A stretch of DNA of 23,907 nt from Saprolegnia diclina VS20 (GCF_000281045.1 NW_008246174.1:3042-26948); one strand, 5' to 3'. Numbered from the stretch's first letter, positions 1 through 10,893 are shown. The notes: generated by a model from the sequence alone, not told the origin. Translations and numbers: made by a program.

Positions 1-480
1 TAGGCCTCTCTACACACTCACTGAACGGTGTACATGTCGTTTCCGACGCTGAACGTGGCGTCATCACACGTAAAACCATTTTTCATTTTTTGAGGTGGTG
101 GCACAATTGCTCAAGTACTCTACATGAAATCGCGGGGTTTGAAAGCCCCAACGACCCCAATTCTGGCTGCCACAGTTGGCTATGGATCTTGACCCGATGT
201 GCGACCAGTTTGTTGGGCCGCGCCGTTGCTTGGGCGCTCACACCAAACTCAAACTGCCGAGCGTCGGTTTTCCCAAAATGCGGCACGATATTTCGATTGA
301 AAATAGGTTGGAATCGCGGAAACTGAGGACGCCATCTTGTTTTGTTCACGCTGGAGAGCGTGTTGCATGTGGCCGAGGAAGGCATCGCGCCTGCGATATG
401 CCCCGTAATGAGCAGCGTAAGGAGGCCTGTCCGTAATACAGTATTTCAGTGTAACCAAATACACACTATATCCTAGCCAA
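1..480. other. Left edge, no gene recognised
   Basis: Short open frames exist on both strands, the longest being two overlapping minus-strand frames of about 100 codons (83-385 and 249-563). Neither shows a motif I recognise, and both lack the GC-biased third positions of the real genes in this window. The composition is closer to intergenic DNA. Confidence 0.4.
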
Positions 481-1068
481 TCACCAGTGTTCTTGCCCCA
501 TTTTAAGTTTTTGTGGGCCATCGTCGCGCAGGACCGCCAGCACGTATGTGGCAAGCCGAGCACAGGCCTCAGTCCGCAGGCTCATGCAACGTTGATGTAG
601 GCGTGGCGCAGCTTCAGCATCCGTGACGAGCCACCGATGCGGTCCTAGGGCGGAGCCCTGGCCAAATTTTTCGACGGCCTCTCGCGCGTCGGCCACGCGA
701 CCGCCTCCGTGAGATGCGCTTGGACAAGTTCCCCAGACCTGCGACGACGCTGGGAGCGACGCCACGTTATCTAGCATCGTGAGCGCCACGGCATCATGCG
801 CTTGCGCGTCCAGAACGACCAGCGCTAGGGCCGCGTTCGACCTACGGCGGGTGTGGTGCTCGCGCGCTCGTCACTGCCGCCACACTCTACGTACATCTCG
901 GGCGTCGACGCGCGACTCGTGTCTCGGCGCGAAGCTTGCATGCGGTTGGTCGCGCGCTGCACTCAAATCCATCGCCATGCCAACGTTCGCAACGACGGCC
1001 TTGCCGTTACTCAATGGAACGAGCGCAACGACAAGGAGAATATAATATTTTCTCTGCTCATATGCCAT
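481..1068 (-). pseudogene. Possible degraded ORF of unknown family
   Basis: An ATG at 1068 opens a 65-codon frame with a hydrophobic N-terminal stretch (YYILLVVALVPLS) that could be a signal peptide. The frame closes at a TGA (871-873), but the same frame then stays open down to a stop at 481. It reads as a protein-like sequence containing ALALVVLDAQAHDAVALTML and LRTEACARLATYVLAVL. A GTACGT sequence just before the stop could be a splice donor, but no convincing acceptor was settled on. No family is recognised. This could be a decayed gene, a gene with an unplaced intron, or chance. Confidence 0.22.
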
Positions 1069-1228
1069 TTTCCATGACGCCGGCCGTGGCGGTGCATGGC
1101 CAAAATGTAGAAAATGTTGGAGAATGCTGGGATTATTTTCAACGGCCCACTACAAGTCGCTAGTGATGGAGAGAGATGGAACGTGCTGATTTGCGGCATT
1201 GTTGGGCACTGGGTGATTTTTCAACGAA

Positions 1229-3233
1229 TTGATTTGCATCGAATCGGTCATGTCGCAGCCCGTTGTGCCGGAGGTCGCCATGTTGCCGCGCGCATGGCCG
1301 ACGTTGGACCATATCTCTCTCACGATAACGATGACAATATGGATCATGAACGCGCGGGTGCTAGCGACCGTCCGGCAATTGTTCCTCGCCAATGCGGCAT
1401 CGCTTCATCGACGTACGTATCTCGGCACGGCCAATACCGCCTACGGACGGCCAATACGCCGTGCAAAGCTCATTTCTCACGGCGCTGGCCGACCTTCTCG
1501 TCTCGATACGTCGCGTGAACAAGCTTGCGTTGCGCGGTGTGTTCAAGGTGCGCTTTCCGGACGAGGCGGCTGCGGCGCTCACCGCATGGATCCAAGCGAC
1601 ACCGCTCATGTCGCTGACGATGAAGAACGTGGAGGAGGTCTCATCCGCTCGACAACTCTGGGCAGAGCGAACGCGCGTCGCCTCACTTGAAACACGGCTT
1701 GGAGAGGACGGCGGGTCGACCTTGTGGGGTCACCTGACACACCTCGACGTCGAGCTCCTTCCACGTTCTCAAACGAGCTATGTGGTCGAAAGGCTCGTCA
1801 ACAGCGCGCTCGTGTTGCTACACGCGCGTAGTTCGGACGTGAGTCAAGACACGGACGGTCCTGATGTGCAGAGCTTTCTCGATGACGACCTTTCACGTCT
1901 GACGCGGCTCACAACATTGCGCTTGACCAAAATCCATCTCTCGACGACCCACTGCCTCACGCTCGCACTGCTCTTACCGCGCTGCTCGCACCTCGGTCTC
2001 ACGTCCAACAAGCTGCACGACGTTGATGTCCTTGCCCTCGCGCTGTTCCTCCGACACGCCGCGCACCTCGAGACGCTCATGCTCGTCAAACAAGGCTTTG
2101 GTGACGTCGGCGCATCGGCGCTCTCGACTGCGCTCATGCAAACCCTGTTTACGCACGCTGGACCTCAGCCGCAACAAGACCAAGCGCAGCGGCGCCAAGG
2201 CGCTGGGCTGCCTCCTCGCACATCATCCGCGGTTGGCGACCTGTCGCCTGCAAAACAACCCGCTGGGTGCGAACGGCGTTGCTGTGCTCTTGTTTGCGTG
2301 GACGTTAAGGTCGCTCGATCCTTCACAGCCAGGCCGAGTTCAAGGTTTCATGCGCGCCCGGGCCACGGCTTTTGCGCAAGCTCGTCGCATCCGGATGGTG
2401 CAGTCGTGACGTACTCGCCATTGCTGTTGATATGCAAAAGTCTTTCATCTCGCCTTTCTTGGCGAGCCCATCGAGACACGGGCCTTGCCAACCATGTTGG
2501 CTCGCAGGTCGTCGACGCCTAAAGCCGCAGTGCGTTCTGCGATGCGCTGCAATCCACGACGACGCTGAACGAGCTCGGCGTCTCGAGCGTCGGTAACCTC
2601 GGTGGCTTTCACCGTCGGCGACTCCTGTCGACCCTCCAGACCTTGGCATGGAACCCGCACTTGAACGGTCCCATCAACGACGCAAGGCTACACGACCTCA
2701 CAACGGCCGTCAGCCACACCCAGCTTAAGTCCCTCAACTGCAGCATCTTCGGCTAACTGACGACCAGTCCAGCTGCGGCACCGATGCTCGCGCAACTCGG
2801 CTGCCTTCACCTCTGGGAGGTTCCTGACGAGCAGTTGTTCCTGGCCAGCTTGACGTCAGTGCCGGTGCTGACGAAACTGGTCCTTAGCAACGTGACCACG
2901 ATCTCAACGGCCGAGACAGCAACACAGCTCATGGAGACGCCAGCGACAACATATGCACGCCTTAGGAGATATACGCCACCATGCGCTGCACCGGGATGGC
3001 GCCGCCAGCGGGCCGCCACGTCCGCGACCTCGACTTGAAGACAGACGTGCGCCATATCGTTGCGAACCCGTGCCCGTCGGTGACAGGTCTTGTGGGCTCT
3101 AGCTTTATAGTGTAGTTCAGTTCACCGAGTTCCGTTTGTCGTCGAGGCCCTCCCAGACGATATCGACTCTCACATCGTTGACGCACTTGGATCGCGTGCC
3201 TATCGAAGCCACCGCTGCCGTTTGATGCTCTAA
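1229..3233 (+). pseudogene. Leucine-rich-repeat protein gene, degenerate
   Basis: The longest intact stretch (1392-2140) encodes leucine-rich repeats of the RNI/NLRC-like type, for example LTRLTTLRLTKIHLSTTH and LRHAAHLETLMLV. Near 2140 the repeat pattern jumps frame: the next repeats, CLRTLDLSRNKTKRSGAKAL and RLATCRLQNNPLGANGVAVL, lie one frame over (about 2140-2320). LRR-like coding resumes in the first frame after an in-frame stop at 2520-2522, is broken again by a stop at 2754-2756, and continues to about 2960. A final stretch (VRDLDLKTDVRHIVANP, then ALPDDIDSHIVDALGSRAY) ends at a TAA at 3231-3233. Several frame changes and stops without fitting splice sites point to a host gene that has decayed, not one with introns. 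The 5' limit is approximate: 1229-1392 has F-box-like wording in shifting frames, but this is weak. Intact relatives are typically large LRR families in oomycetes. Confidence 0.6.
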
Positions 3234-3455
3234 ACATCTGAATATGTGTAAAAGAGTGCGCTGGTCTTGACATACTTCCGCGGGGGTCGACAATACTACG
3301 ACCAGGTTTAGGGTAGTACATCCCATGACACCAGTTTGACGGCGGTGACGTGTTGGGTCTCGTTGTCCGTAGCGATGCGATGATTTCAGGCGACTCAAGC
3401 AAAGAATGGACGCAAAGAATATACACGTGTCCATTTCCAACGCGACACTATGTAG

Positions 3456-5821
3456 CTAGTTGTTGCTCTGCGTTGTGATGGAATCGATCTTCTTGGCAAG
3501 GTTCCGGTACTCTTCGCAGACACGGGACCAGTCGCGGCCGCGCTTGTCGCCGCACGTGAGGTAAAACTCGCACTAAAACAAGACTGAGCGTGGCCGCAAA
3601 GGTCGGTCGTACCGCGTGCGTGTCGGTGCTGTGGCATGCTTTCGGGTTGTTGCGGCGGCAGTCGATGTCTTGAACGAGGCCGCCAAGGCGGTCCACGCGC
3701 GGCACAAAGTCGCCTCGGGGCTTGACCGTGAGCACGTAGTCGCGAATCGGGCGCTCGTCGTCAATGTCGAACCGACCGCGTGAATACAAGAGACCCGGGC
3801 CCGAAAATGAGACCTAGCGTACGTTGGTTTCAGTGTATCAAGACGACAACCACGCACCGCGGGCAAGTGCATTTTGGCGCCAACGACGGCGGCCATGGCG
3901 CCACCGAGCGAATGGCCTGTCACAACGATGTTGGACTTTGTTTTCTTGAGCGTCTCGACCTTGTCCAGCAGCTTTTGGTAGACCTACGATAGCAACAATA
4001 TAGAAGAAGGTGTCAAAGCAGATGGTTGTACCGGTGTCGGGATGATCTTGTTGAGGAAACGTAGCGAGAGAAGGTTGACGACAAAGTCCTGGGGCAGTTG
4101 GCTCAGGAACGGGATAAAGATGTTAGCCGTTTGCATGATCGTGATGCCAAACCAGTAGTGCATGTCCTGGAGCGCATCGGCCGCCGACGCCGTGCCTGCA
4201 TCAAATTTGTGAAATTCGTAAAATTCAAAGAAATACCTCGGATCGCGACGACGGTCACGTTCAAGTCGGCAAAGTCGATCTGGAGCCACTGCTGGTGGTC
4301 GGTCTGGAGGTTGCTTCGATCTGGTACGCTCCAGTTGTTGAGCGCCGTGCCGTTGAAGCGCTTCCCGAGCATCGCGTCTTGGATCTCGTTGGTCGAGCCG
4401 TACGCGGCGTCGGCCATCAAGACAAAGTCGATCACGTCGAGCGTCTGGTGCGAAAAGTGGCAAATCGGGTACACGGGAATGTTGAACTGCCCGGGGAGCG
4501 CGATCGAGACGTTCGGGTGCAGCGGATCGACGGGCGGGCGCACGTCGAACGAGCCGCCCTTGACAAACGTGCCAATCGCAGAGGCCGACGAGATGAACAT
4601 GAAGGCCAGGAGCACGAACGCCAAGATAAAGTAAAAGAAGGACGTGCCAAAGATCTGCGGGAACCGCGTCCGGAGTGCCGACGCGAGGAGGAGGAGGCTG
4701 CAGCCCATGATGGGCCAGCCGAGCTGGAAGACGTAAAAGGACACGAACGCGCCCGCAAAGATGCACGGCAGCATCAACAAAATCTTGAGGTTCGGATGCA
4801 GCTTCCGGTACGGGTTCTTCTCGTTGACGGCGTGGACCGCGCGCGTGAGTCGCCCAGGCTCTCTTGGCGCGGCCGAGACGTCTTCGGGCTTGGTCCAGCC
4901 GAGACAGTAGAGCGCGCGGAAGCCAATGTCGAGGAGCCAGAAATGGTTGGCCCACTTGTCCTTGTGCAGACCGCGGACCTCGGCCTTCATGCGCTCGCGG
5001 TGCACGCGGTACGTGAGCACGAGGTACCGCATGCGCTTGCTGCGCGTGGTCCAGAAATGGCCGACGACCCAGACACAGAGGTAAAAGACGACCACGTAAA
5101 AGCCGGCTCGAAGGTACGTCGTGAACGCCTCCGAAAGCGAAAAGGTCGCAACCAGCGAAATCAGAAACGCAATCAGCGTCACGACCTCAAACAAAATCGG
5201 GCAAATCAGATCGACAAGGACAAACGTCGAGTAGTCAATGTCTCGACCGGCGACCGGGTTCTCGGCGTCGCCCGGCATGGCGCGCGGCTGGATCTCGAGC
5301 GCCGCGTTGTCGCCAAAGTACGGGTCCACGTTCGAGAGGTCCATGTGCTCGCGCGTCATGGCAGCCTTGTGGCGTGCGGCGTGGATGAGCACGGCGAGCG
5401 AGAGGCGGAAGTTGGCGAGGCTGCCTTCCGTGCCGCTGAGCGCATCGGAGAAGAGGCGCAGCGCCTCCTCAAACATGTACGAGAGGAAGAGAAGAGTCAC
5501 GGGCAGCGCGAGGAGCATGAGGAAGGACCGGAGGTAGTAGTTGGGGTCTTCGCGCGCGGCGGGAAGAAAGACCGCGAAGAAGAGCTCCATGAGGAGCGCG
5601 AACGAGAAGATGACAATCGAGATGAGGACGAGGAAGGCGAGGTAGCCAAAGCGGAACTGGCAGAAGCGGCGGTAGTTGGTCCACGCCTGCTTGGAGCGCT
5701 CGAGCACGACGAGCTCTTCGCGACGCTCCTCGAGCGCGTCCATGTTGCCGTCCTTGTTGAGGATGAGGCGCACGAAGCGCGACCGAGCGCGGTGCAGGCC
5801 AGCCTTGGCGTCAACGACCAT
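3456..5821 (-). CDS. Membrane-anchored class 3 lipase (DAGL-like)
   Basis: This is a predicted serine lipase of the fungal lipase-like class 3 (alpha/beta hydrolase) family, likely acting on acylglycerols at a membrane. Five exons on the minus strand (5821-4237, 4195-4032, 3983-3858, 3813-3613, 3572-3456), separated by GT-AG introns of 41, 48, 44 and 40 bp, join in frame to 730 aa. The N-terminal half carries about six hydrophobic segments, such as YLAFLVLISIVIFSFALL and LICPILFEVVTLIAFLISL. The lipase domain begins near LMADAAYGS. The nucleophile elbow is VTGHSLGG (Ser608). The likely acid is Asp660 in KPRGDFVPR, and the likely base His686 in the oomycete-style CHSTD motif, followed by a CEFYLTCG end. 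Start: the ATG at 5821 (MVVDAKAG) is the first in the frame. Multiple membrane spans before a lipase domain resemble diacylglycerol lipases, but orthology is inferred. It is the first of four lipid genes in the window. Confidence 0.88.
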
Positions 5822-7249
5822 CGGCGTCAAATGGCAAAGTGCTGGGATTTGAAAGACAGACGCTTGCGTTGCCTGTCAAACGCGCGATCTGGGATTTACC
5901 TCCTTTTTCCCATTTTTATTGGACATGGTGCCGAATTGAATCTCCATTTGTGCCGAATCTAGAGACGTGTAAAACTTCGCATGGGATTTAGTTGGACATT
6001 GGATGGAAACATGGGACAATCAAACCGCCAGCTGGGTGACATTTTGACCAATGGCATCGCACGAGGCCGATTACGGGCCCTTGGCGCCACGAAGATGTTG
6101 CCAGATTGTCGCGAAGACGCTTGCAGGGATCGCTCAACGAGGCGGGTGATGTACACGTTTGCTCTTGCGATGATCAAATGTTGATAGAAAGGCTTTATCG
6201 ACTCAAGACGTCGGTCACCTGTTTCTTCACTGCTTCAATAGTTTGCGTCTTGGTTTTGCCGCAATCGCTCTGCTCGGTGTACTGTCGTACGAAGCAAACG
6301 TGGTCTCATCGGCTGCATTCCCTCGTACCAACGTTAGCGAGCGTACTACGCAACATTGACCCAACGGTGGTCCAGGTCGGCAACATTTGTGGTGAAGTGT
6401 CATTCGTTGCGACAACGATATCGTCGCCATGCTCAAATTACAAGAATGTTGTTGGGGATCGCGTTCTTGACAGTGGATGGGCTCATCGTCACTACCAGTG
6501 CACATGTAGTGAAGTAGACGCAGACTACGGTGCGGTTCCTTGCTCTTGAACGCTTTCAGGGCATCTGTTGTCTACCATTGCCCACGTTGTACGACTGCGA
6601 CGATGGCACCTCGAGGTCTGACTCCAGTGCCATATATATCAATGTATCGACTATGGGTGATTATGTTCCAAACGCAGTGCCGCCGACCCAGTTGCACCGG
6701 TGTCCTGATATGATGCCTACTCGCTGACACTACGATCGATCCTCTTTCTTTTGTTGAACAGAATGGCACGTTGGATCGCACCTTGCAACCAGTGTAGACG
6801 CACTGCGTGCTCTTCACGGCGTCATCCACCCATCACCTTGGCGAGTTCCTTTTCATACACACTGAGTGGGCCACTTACTTGATCTTCCGTGCTCGCTTTG
6901 ACTTGTTAAGTACTTACCACTTTTCCCGCACAGTCATCGTGGCGGAGCCCGTGTTGGACCGCATCAAGTCGAATGGCAACCAAGCGGTTCCCAGACGTCC
7001 TATCCATCCCTGGGGAGATCCGGTGGCGCGAATTACTTGCTACGGAAAGCTTTCTTGATTATATCCCTGCTTTTAACCTTTTGTGAATGTTGCTCTAAAG
7101 TCTGTATTGCACTACGGGAGTCATCTCAGGTCACGCGCGTGGCGATCGATATTGGCTGGCTTTGGGCTGCGTGTCAGGATCATTTTCCGCGCACCTCGAA
7201 GCGTCTCGCGAATATATTTTTATAGTTTGCTCGTTGCGTCATTATGGCG
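5822..7249. other. Long gene-poor interval
   Basis: The stretch is upstream of the lipase gene and holds no reading frame I can support. The longest frame (6106-6549, +) has no recognisable motif and ordinary base composition at third positions. A short direct repeat GTGCCGAAT occurs twice around 5930-5960. No TIRs, tRNA or transposase fragment was recognised. Confidence 0.45.
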
Positions 7250-7510
7250 TTAATTTAGAATAAAGTGGATGCTGTGCGGGCTAACGCTGCCAGCCTGTGG
7301 TGGGCTTGTTGCCGAGGCTTGTCGCTGGGCAGCCTTTTCAGCTTTTCGGCGATGGTACCGCTCGTGCTGCCGGTTGCGCTCCTTGTCCGGGTCGTCTTCG
7401 TACCGCGCGCGCAATTTGGCCAAGATGACGTGGCGGTGCCGCTGGTAGTAGGCGCGTGCGTTCGCTCGGGCTCGCTGCGTCCGGTCGTTTCCCGTGCTCT
7501 CTGCGTCCAT
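7250..7510 (-). CDS. Small basic, charged protein, unknown function
   Basis: The ATG at 7510 opens an 86-codon frame. The product is highly basic and charged: RARANARAYYQRHRHVILAK, then LRARYEDDPDKERNRQHERY and HRRKAEKAA, followed by a Ser/Pro-rich tail ending in FILN. The repeated pattern of YYxxHR and RYxxxPDKxR resembles helical basic modules seen in DNA- or RNA-binding proteins. The basic stretch slightly recalls a bZIP basic region, but no leucine zipper follows. An initiator-like CCATTTC lies on the same strand at 7529-7523, about 15 bp before the ATG, as at other genes here, which supports transcription. Function is not assigned. Confidence 0.5.
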   Translation of the reverse strand: MDAESTGNDRTQRARANARAYYQRHRHVILAKLRARYEDDPDKERNRQHERYHRRKAEKAAQRQASATSPPQAGSVSPHSIHFILN

Positions 7511-8518
7511 GCTTATTATTTCGAAATGGCCACCGGCGACCGATCGAGAGCTGCATTGGACACGGCACTGCCGAGTGTCCAACGCACCCTTTCCGAGAGG
7601 CATACCCTCAACGTTTCTACTCGATCGTGGGTTCCTAACCGTGGTTGATCGCGCCCGTTGGAGTCCAACTGTAGCACTGAGAATGCTTCTGTGGTCGATA
7701 TGGTGCCTATAAGGTGCTATGCTTAGTGTTTGTATCTCGAGCCATCGTGTTGGCCTTCATGCGCTGGCCGACTCTACCGTACGAAGGCCACGTGGCTGAG
7801 AAGGGCAGCGCAGAGATGTCAAGCCGTGGGATGCTCGCGGGTGATGGACAGCTTGATGGACACTGAAGCGTGTGACTCCTCCCGTGGACATGGCCGAGTA
7901 CGAGTGTCTACAGTGGTAGCGTTGGCGTGTCGAACGCACCAAGTTCCAAGGTAGCCCTCGAATACAACCAGAGCGAGCGCTCTAAAGGTGTCATCACTCG
8001 GGATACATGGTTGGCCCCAGAAACGCCTCGTTCAAGGACTATTGAGGTGCATGCTATGTGGGGCATCGTGCACTTCTATGGCCCAAGACCGTTTCAAAAT
8101 GATTTGAAAGCGGCAGTAGACATCGTGTCCTCACCGCGTGTGACTCTGAAACACATGTGTTGGTGGTTCCACGGTCTACACGTCCGCCGCCGATCCGAGC
8201 TCTGTACGTATTCGGAAGAATACTGTGTCCCAATCACTTCTTATTGAGAGCCGAGTCGTTGCCAGCGTTCTTCCTTGTACGTGTTTCGTTCTTTAAGCCC
8301 AGGGCCTGAAGGTTGCAGTGGCATCCGGCTTTATACATCGGACTACGAGGCCGCATCTTGCTGTCGCCGACAACGGCACACTACATGAACGGACGTCGCC
8401 GACATGGACTGTCACACCATCTACCTCGGTTGCGATGGGCTGCATCAATCTTGTTTCAGTCGGATGAACACGAATTGCAAACGTATCTAGGACCATTCTG
8501 TGGTTATCTAGTGCATTC
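7511..8518. other. Gene-poor interval
   Basis: Nothing recognisable is encoded between the small basic protein and the 3' end of the first MBOAT gene. The longest plus-strand frame (about 7927-8247) starts only from a non-ATG codon and matches no family I know. No repeats with clear ends and no RNA gene were seen. Confidence 0.45.
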
Positions 8519-10015
8519 TTACTGCTGCTTGGTCTTGAGCTTGCGCATGGGCACAAGCGAGAAGACGACGTAGAGCACGGCCATGATGATGTGGCCCGAG
8601 AACTTCATGTGCGTGAGCGCCGCGAGCGAGTGCTCCCACGAGAGCGCCTGGAACGGGATGACGAGGTAGTGCAGCGTGAAGATCGTGCAGATCGTGCCAA
8701 TGACGTCGTACACGCGCTTCTTGGCTCCGAACGAGCCGTCGGCCTCGAGGAAGTAGGGCCGGATGCGCTTGAACGCGACGCGGTTGACGGCCGTCGGCAG
8801 CGGGATGCTCATGAAAAAGATGTAGTACCCGGGGTAGAAGCCGTGCCAAAACGCCGACACAAAGTACGTGGCCATGAGCGAGTTGCCCGTGCGGCTGTAC
8901 ACGTAGCGCTCGAGCCACGCCTGCGTGCCCTTGTTCCACGCGCGCGAGCCTTCGCGGATCGACGGGGCCAACTCAAAGCCGAGGACGTCCATGTTGCTCA
9001 CGCCGTTCCAGCCCTTGGACGCGCCGTCGGCAGCAAAGCCCTCGAAACCAAAGCCGCAGAGCACAGTCGCGCCCTCCGAGATCTTCCAAGCGCCGTAGTA
9101 CTTGGCCTTGACGAAGAAGAGGCAAATGTACAGCTGCAAAATGCGCTCGAAGTGCGGCAAGGCAGCAACCTCGTCGCTGTAGAGCATCGTGATCGGGTAA
9201 GCGCCGCCAAAGGCCACCATGAGGCCCATAAAGGTGACGCCGACGACAAACTTGGAGATGGTCGCGAGGAAGCGGCCGGGCCCGAGGCGCTTGGCGCCGT
9301 TGACAACATCGAGGTACTCGCGGAGCTCAAAGGCCGGGCCGGCGAGGAACGTCGTGAAGCAGTAGACGTAGGCAAAGAACTCGAGCAGCGACGGCATCTT
9401 GCTCACGCTGAGCGCCTTGCGGCTGGCGTACACGCGCGCGAGGCCCTTGTTGTCCGTGGGCGAGTTGAGGCGCTTGATGTCGACGACGCCGTCGTAGTAG
9501 TTGTACGCGAACGCCGTGAGCTTGATCACGAGGAGCATCTGCGGGCCGGTAAAGTCGAGGCTCCAGCCCATGTAGTCGACGTAGATGCGGTAGAGGTGCG
9601 CGAGCGACATGTACGTCATGTTGAAGAGGAAGACGATCGACGGTGCAAACTTGGCGGGCGCGAGCCACACGAGGAGGTACGTCAAGAACGACATCAAGAA
9701 CGAGTGCACCCACTGCGAGCCAAAGACAAACTGCGCGAGCGAGACGCCGACGCCGAGCGAGTAGAGGTGCTTGAGCGTCGCGGTCGGGAGGAGCTGGAAG
9801 AGGAGCGCGAGCGGGTACACGGCGAAGAGGCACACGGCGTAGCGCACCTGGTCGAGCTCCATGCCGGCGCCGGCCGCGATCTCGTTCAAGAAGGCGTTGG
9901 CGGCCTCAAACTTGAGCGGCGTGAGCGTCTGGGCGACACCGTCGAGCTGCGTGAGCGTCGGCGCGATAGCCTCCATGTAGCCATCGAGCACGCGAAGGGC
10001 GGACCCGAACTCCAT
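8519..10015 (-). CDS. MBOAT lysophospholipid acyltransferase-like protein (copy 1)
   Basis: This is a multi-pass ER membrane O-acyltransferase (MBOAT family), probably transferring acyl chains from acyl-CoA to lysophospholipids (LPCAT3/MBOAT/Ale1-like). That substrate is inferred, not shown. The single-exon product is 498 aa from the ATG at 10015. The family's two key residues are visible: Asn361 in SRAWNKGTQAWLERYVYSR and His391 in SAFWHGFYPGYY. Other conserved blocks are LYRIYVDYMGWSLDFTGPQM and FLAGPAFELREY. The C-terminus KTKQQ fits a KxKxx di-lysine ER retrieval signal. Longer in-frame ATGs exist at 10075 and 10057, but an initiator TCATTTTCC at 10039-10031 (minus) places transcription start inside that extension, so 10015 is preferred. 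Alignment with copy 2 would also allow 9976. It is transcribed divergently from its paralogue. Confidence 0.9.
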   Translation of the reverse strand: MEFGSALRVLDGYMEAIAPTLTQLDGVAQTLTPLKFEAANAFLNEIAAGAGMELDQVRYAVCLFAVYPLALLFQLLPTATLKHLYSLGVGVSLAQFVFGSQWVHSFLMSFLTYLLVWLAPAKFAPSIVFLFNMTYMSLAHLYRIYVDYMGWSLDFTGPQMLLVIKLTAFAYNYYDGVVDIKRLNSPTDNKGLARVYASRKALSVSKMPSLLEFFAYVYCFTTFLAGPAFELREYLDVVNGAKRLGPGRFLATISKFVVGVTFMGLMVAFGGAYPITMLYSDEVAALPHFERILQLYICLFFVKAKYYGAWKISEGATVLCGFGFEGFAADGASKGWNGVSNMDVLGFELAPSIREGSRAWNKGTQAWLERYVYSRTGNSLMATYFVSAFWHGFYPGYYIFFMSIPLPTAVNRVAFKRIRPYFLEADGSFGAKKRVYDVIGTICTIFTLHYLVIPFQALSWEHSLAALTHMKFSGHIIMAVLYVVFSLVPMRKLKTKQQ

Positions 10016-10030
10016 CGTCGCTGGCGTGGC

Positions 10031-10039
10031 GGAAAATGA
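10031..10039 (-). promoter_or_regulatory. Initiator element of MBOAT copy 1
   Basis: TCATTTTCC on the minus strand fits the oomycete initiator consensus YCAYTYY. It lies about 16-24 bp before the ATG at 10015 and is identical to the element before GRP94. It decides the start codon of this gene. Confidence 0.55.
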
Positions 10040-10699
10040 CAAATGCCACTCAGCCATCCTGCCTTCGTCCATCATCCGCCGCTCGTGATTGGCCAGTTGT
10101 TCGCATCAACACCGTATCCGGTCGTTATCCGGACTGTCGACGCAAGATTCAAGGCTTGCGAGCAGTGGCCACGAACGCTCGATCCGCGGACTCCTTGACC
10201 CAGCACGGAACGTTCGATGCATGATGCGCGACGAGCACACGCAGCAGCGACGAGGCTTTAGACACTGCGTTGCAAGGAGGCGCTAGAAACGAGCGTCTGA
10301 TGGCGCAGAAGTAAGACTGCCAGCGAGAAACAAGATAGAAATACGACTGCAAGATGGACGGGACGAACCCACTGCATGTGCTCCCCAGTGGATGCTACCA
10401 ATGCAAGCTGATGCGAAAAGTTGTCAGCATGCACGCGCTCAGCGCGCAGGGCGACGCAAGTCATTTCGTGTCGCTGCACGTGTGCAGTTGCTGCGACGGT
10501 GGACGAACGCTGTCGAACGCTGAAGCGCACCAAAGGTTGTCGCCACGTGGTGTTAGGCTCGCACGATCGCGAGACAGTCCGTGGCTACCGCTGGTGCTGG
10601 CTCCGGCCATCGAGCGCTGCCGAGGCTCCCCGATCCACGTCACCGTCGATGACGTGCAAGCGCAATCGAGCGAGCCAATGGCCTTGCGGGAAATCCGTT

Positions 10700-10721
10700 A
10701 AAGTGCGTTTTTGCGCACTTT
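10700..10721. repeat. Perfect inverted repeat AAAGTGCG / CGCACTTT
   Basis: Eight-base arms (10700-10707 and 10714-10721) flank a six-base T-rich spacer. The site lies about 175-195 bp before the MBOAT copy 2 start. The left arm, with its preceding T, recurs as TAAAGTGCG twice before the elongase gene. This suggests a binding site for a dimeric regulator. Confidence 0.5.
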
Positions 10722-10868
10722 GCGTGTGTTTTTCGGCCTGCGTCATAACCGGCGCTTGGATTGCGTCGATACCCGCTGGCGCCAGCGTGGCAGCGCCGAG
10801 TTCCAGCAGTTGGCGCGCCCAAGCTCAAGTCGCCCCGAAGCTACCGCACATACTACGTATACAACAAT

Positions 10869-10876
10869 CTCAGTTC
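10869..10876 (+). promoter_or_regulatory. Initiator element of MBOAT copy 2
   Basis: CTCAGTTC fits YTCANTYY and lies about 18-25 bp before the ATG at 10894. The CATTTCAC that follows is a near match to the oomycete flanking promoter region (MWTTTNC). Confidence 0.45.
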
Positions 10877-10893
10877 TCATTTCACATATTCCG

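Larger units (their letters stand above)
10016..10893. promoter_or_regulatory. Bidirectional promoter region between MBOAT paralogues
   Basis: This 878-bp gap separates the divergent starts of the two MBOAT genes. It contains a CCAAT-type element GTGATTGGCCA (10085-10095), two TATCCGG motifs (10115-10121 and 10126-10132), a perfect palindrome AAAGTGCG-N6-CGCACTTT (10700-10721), and initiators at both ends. No supported gene lies within it. Confidence 0.55.

Noticed and set aside
4295-5962. A 555-codon plus-strand frame opposite the lipase
   Set aside because: It is an antisense shadow rich in Glu/Arg/Val repeats. The minus strand carries clear membrane spans and lipase motifs.
6106-6549. A 147-codon plus-strand frame with several cysteines, considered as a secreted elicitin-like protein
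   Set aside because: There is no convincing signal peptide, the cysteine spacing does not fit elicitins, and base composition is not coding-like.
7250-7510. A bZIP transcription factor
   Set aside because: The basic stretch lacks the N-x7-R spacing in proper form and no heptad leucines follow.
8591-10039. A 482-codon plus-strand frame opposite MBOAT copy 1
   Set aside because: It is an antisense shadow. The minus strand holds all MBOAT signatures.
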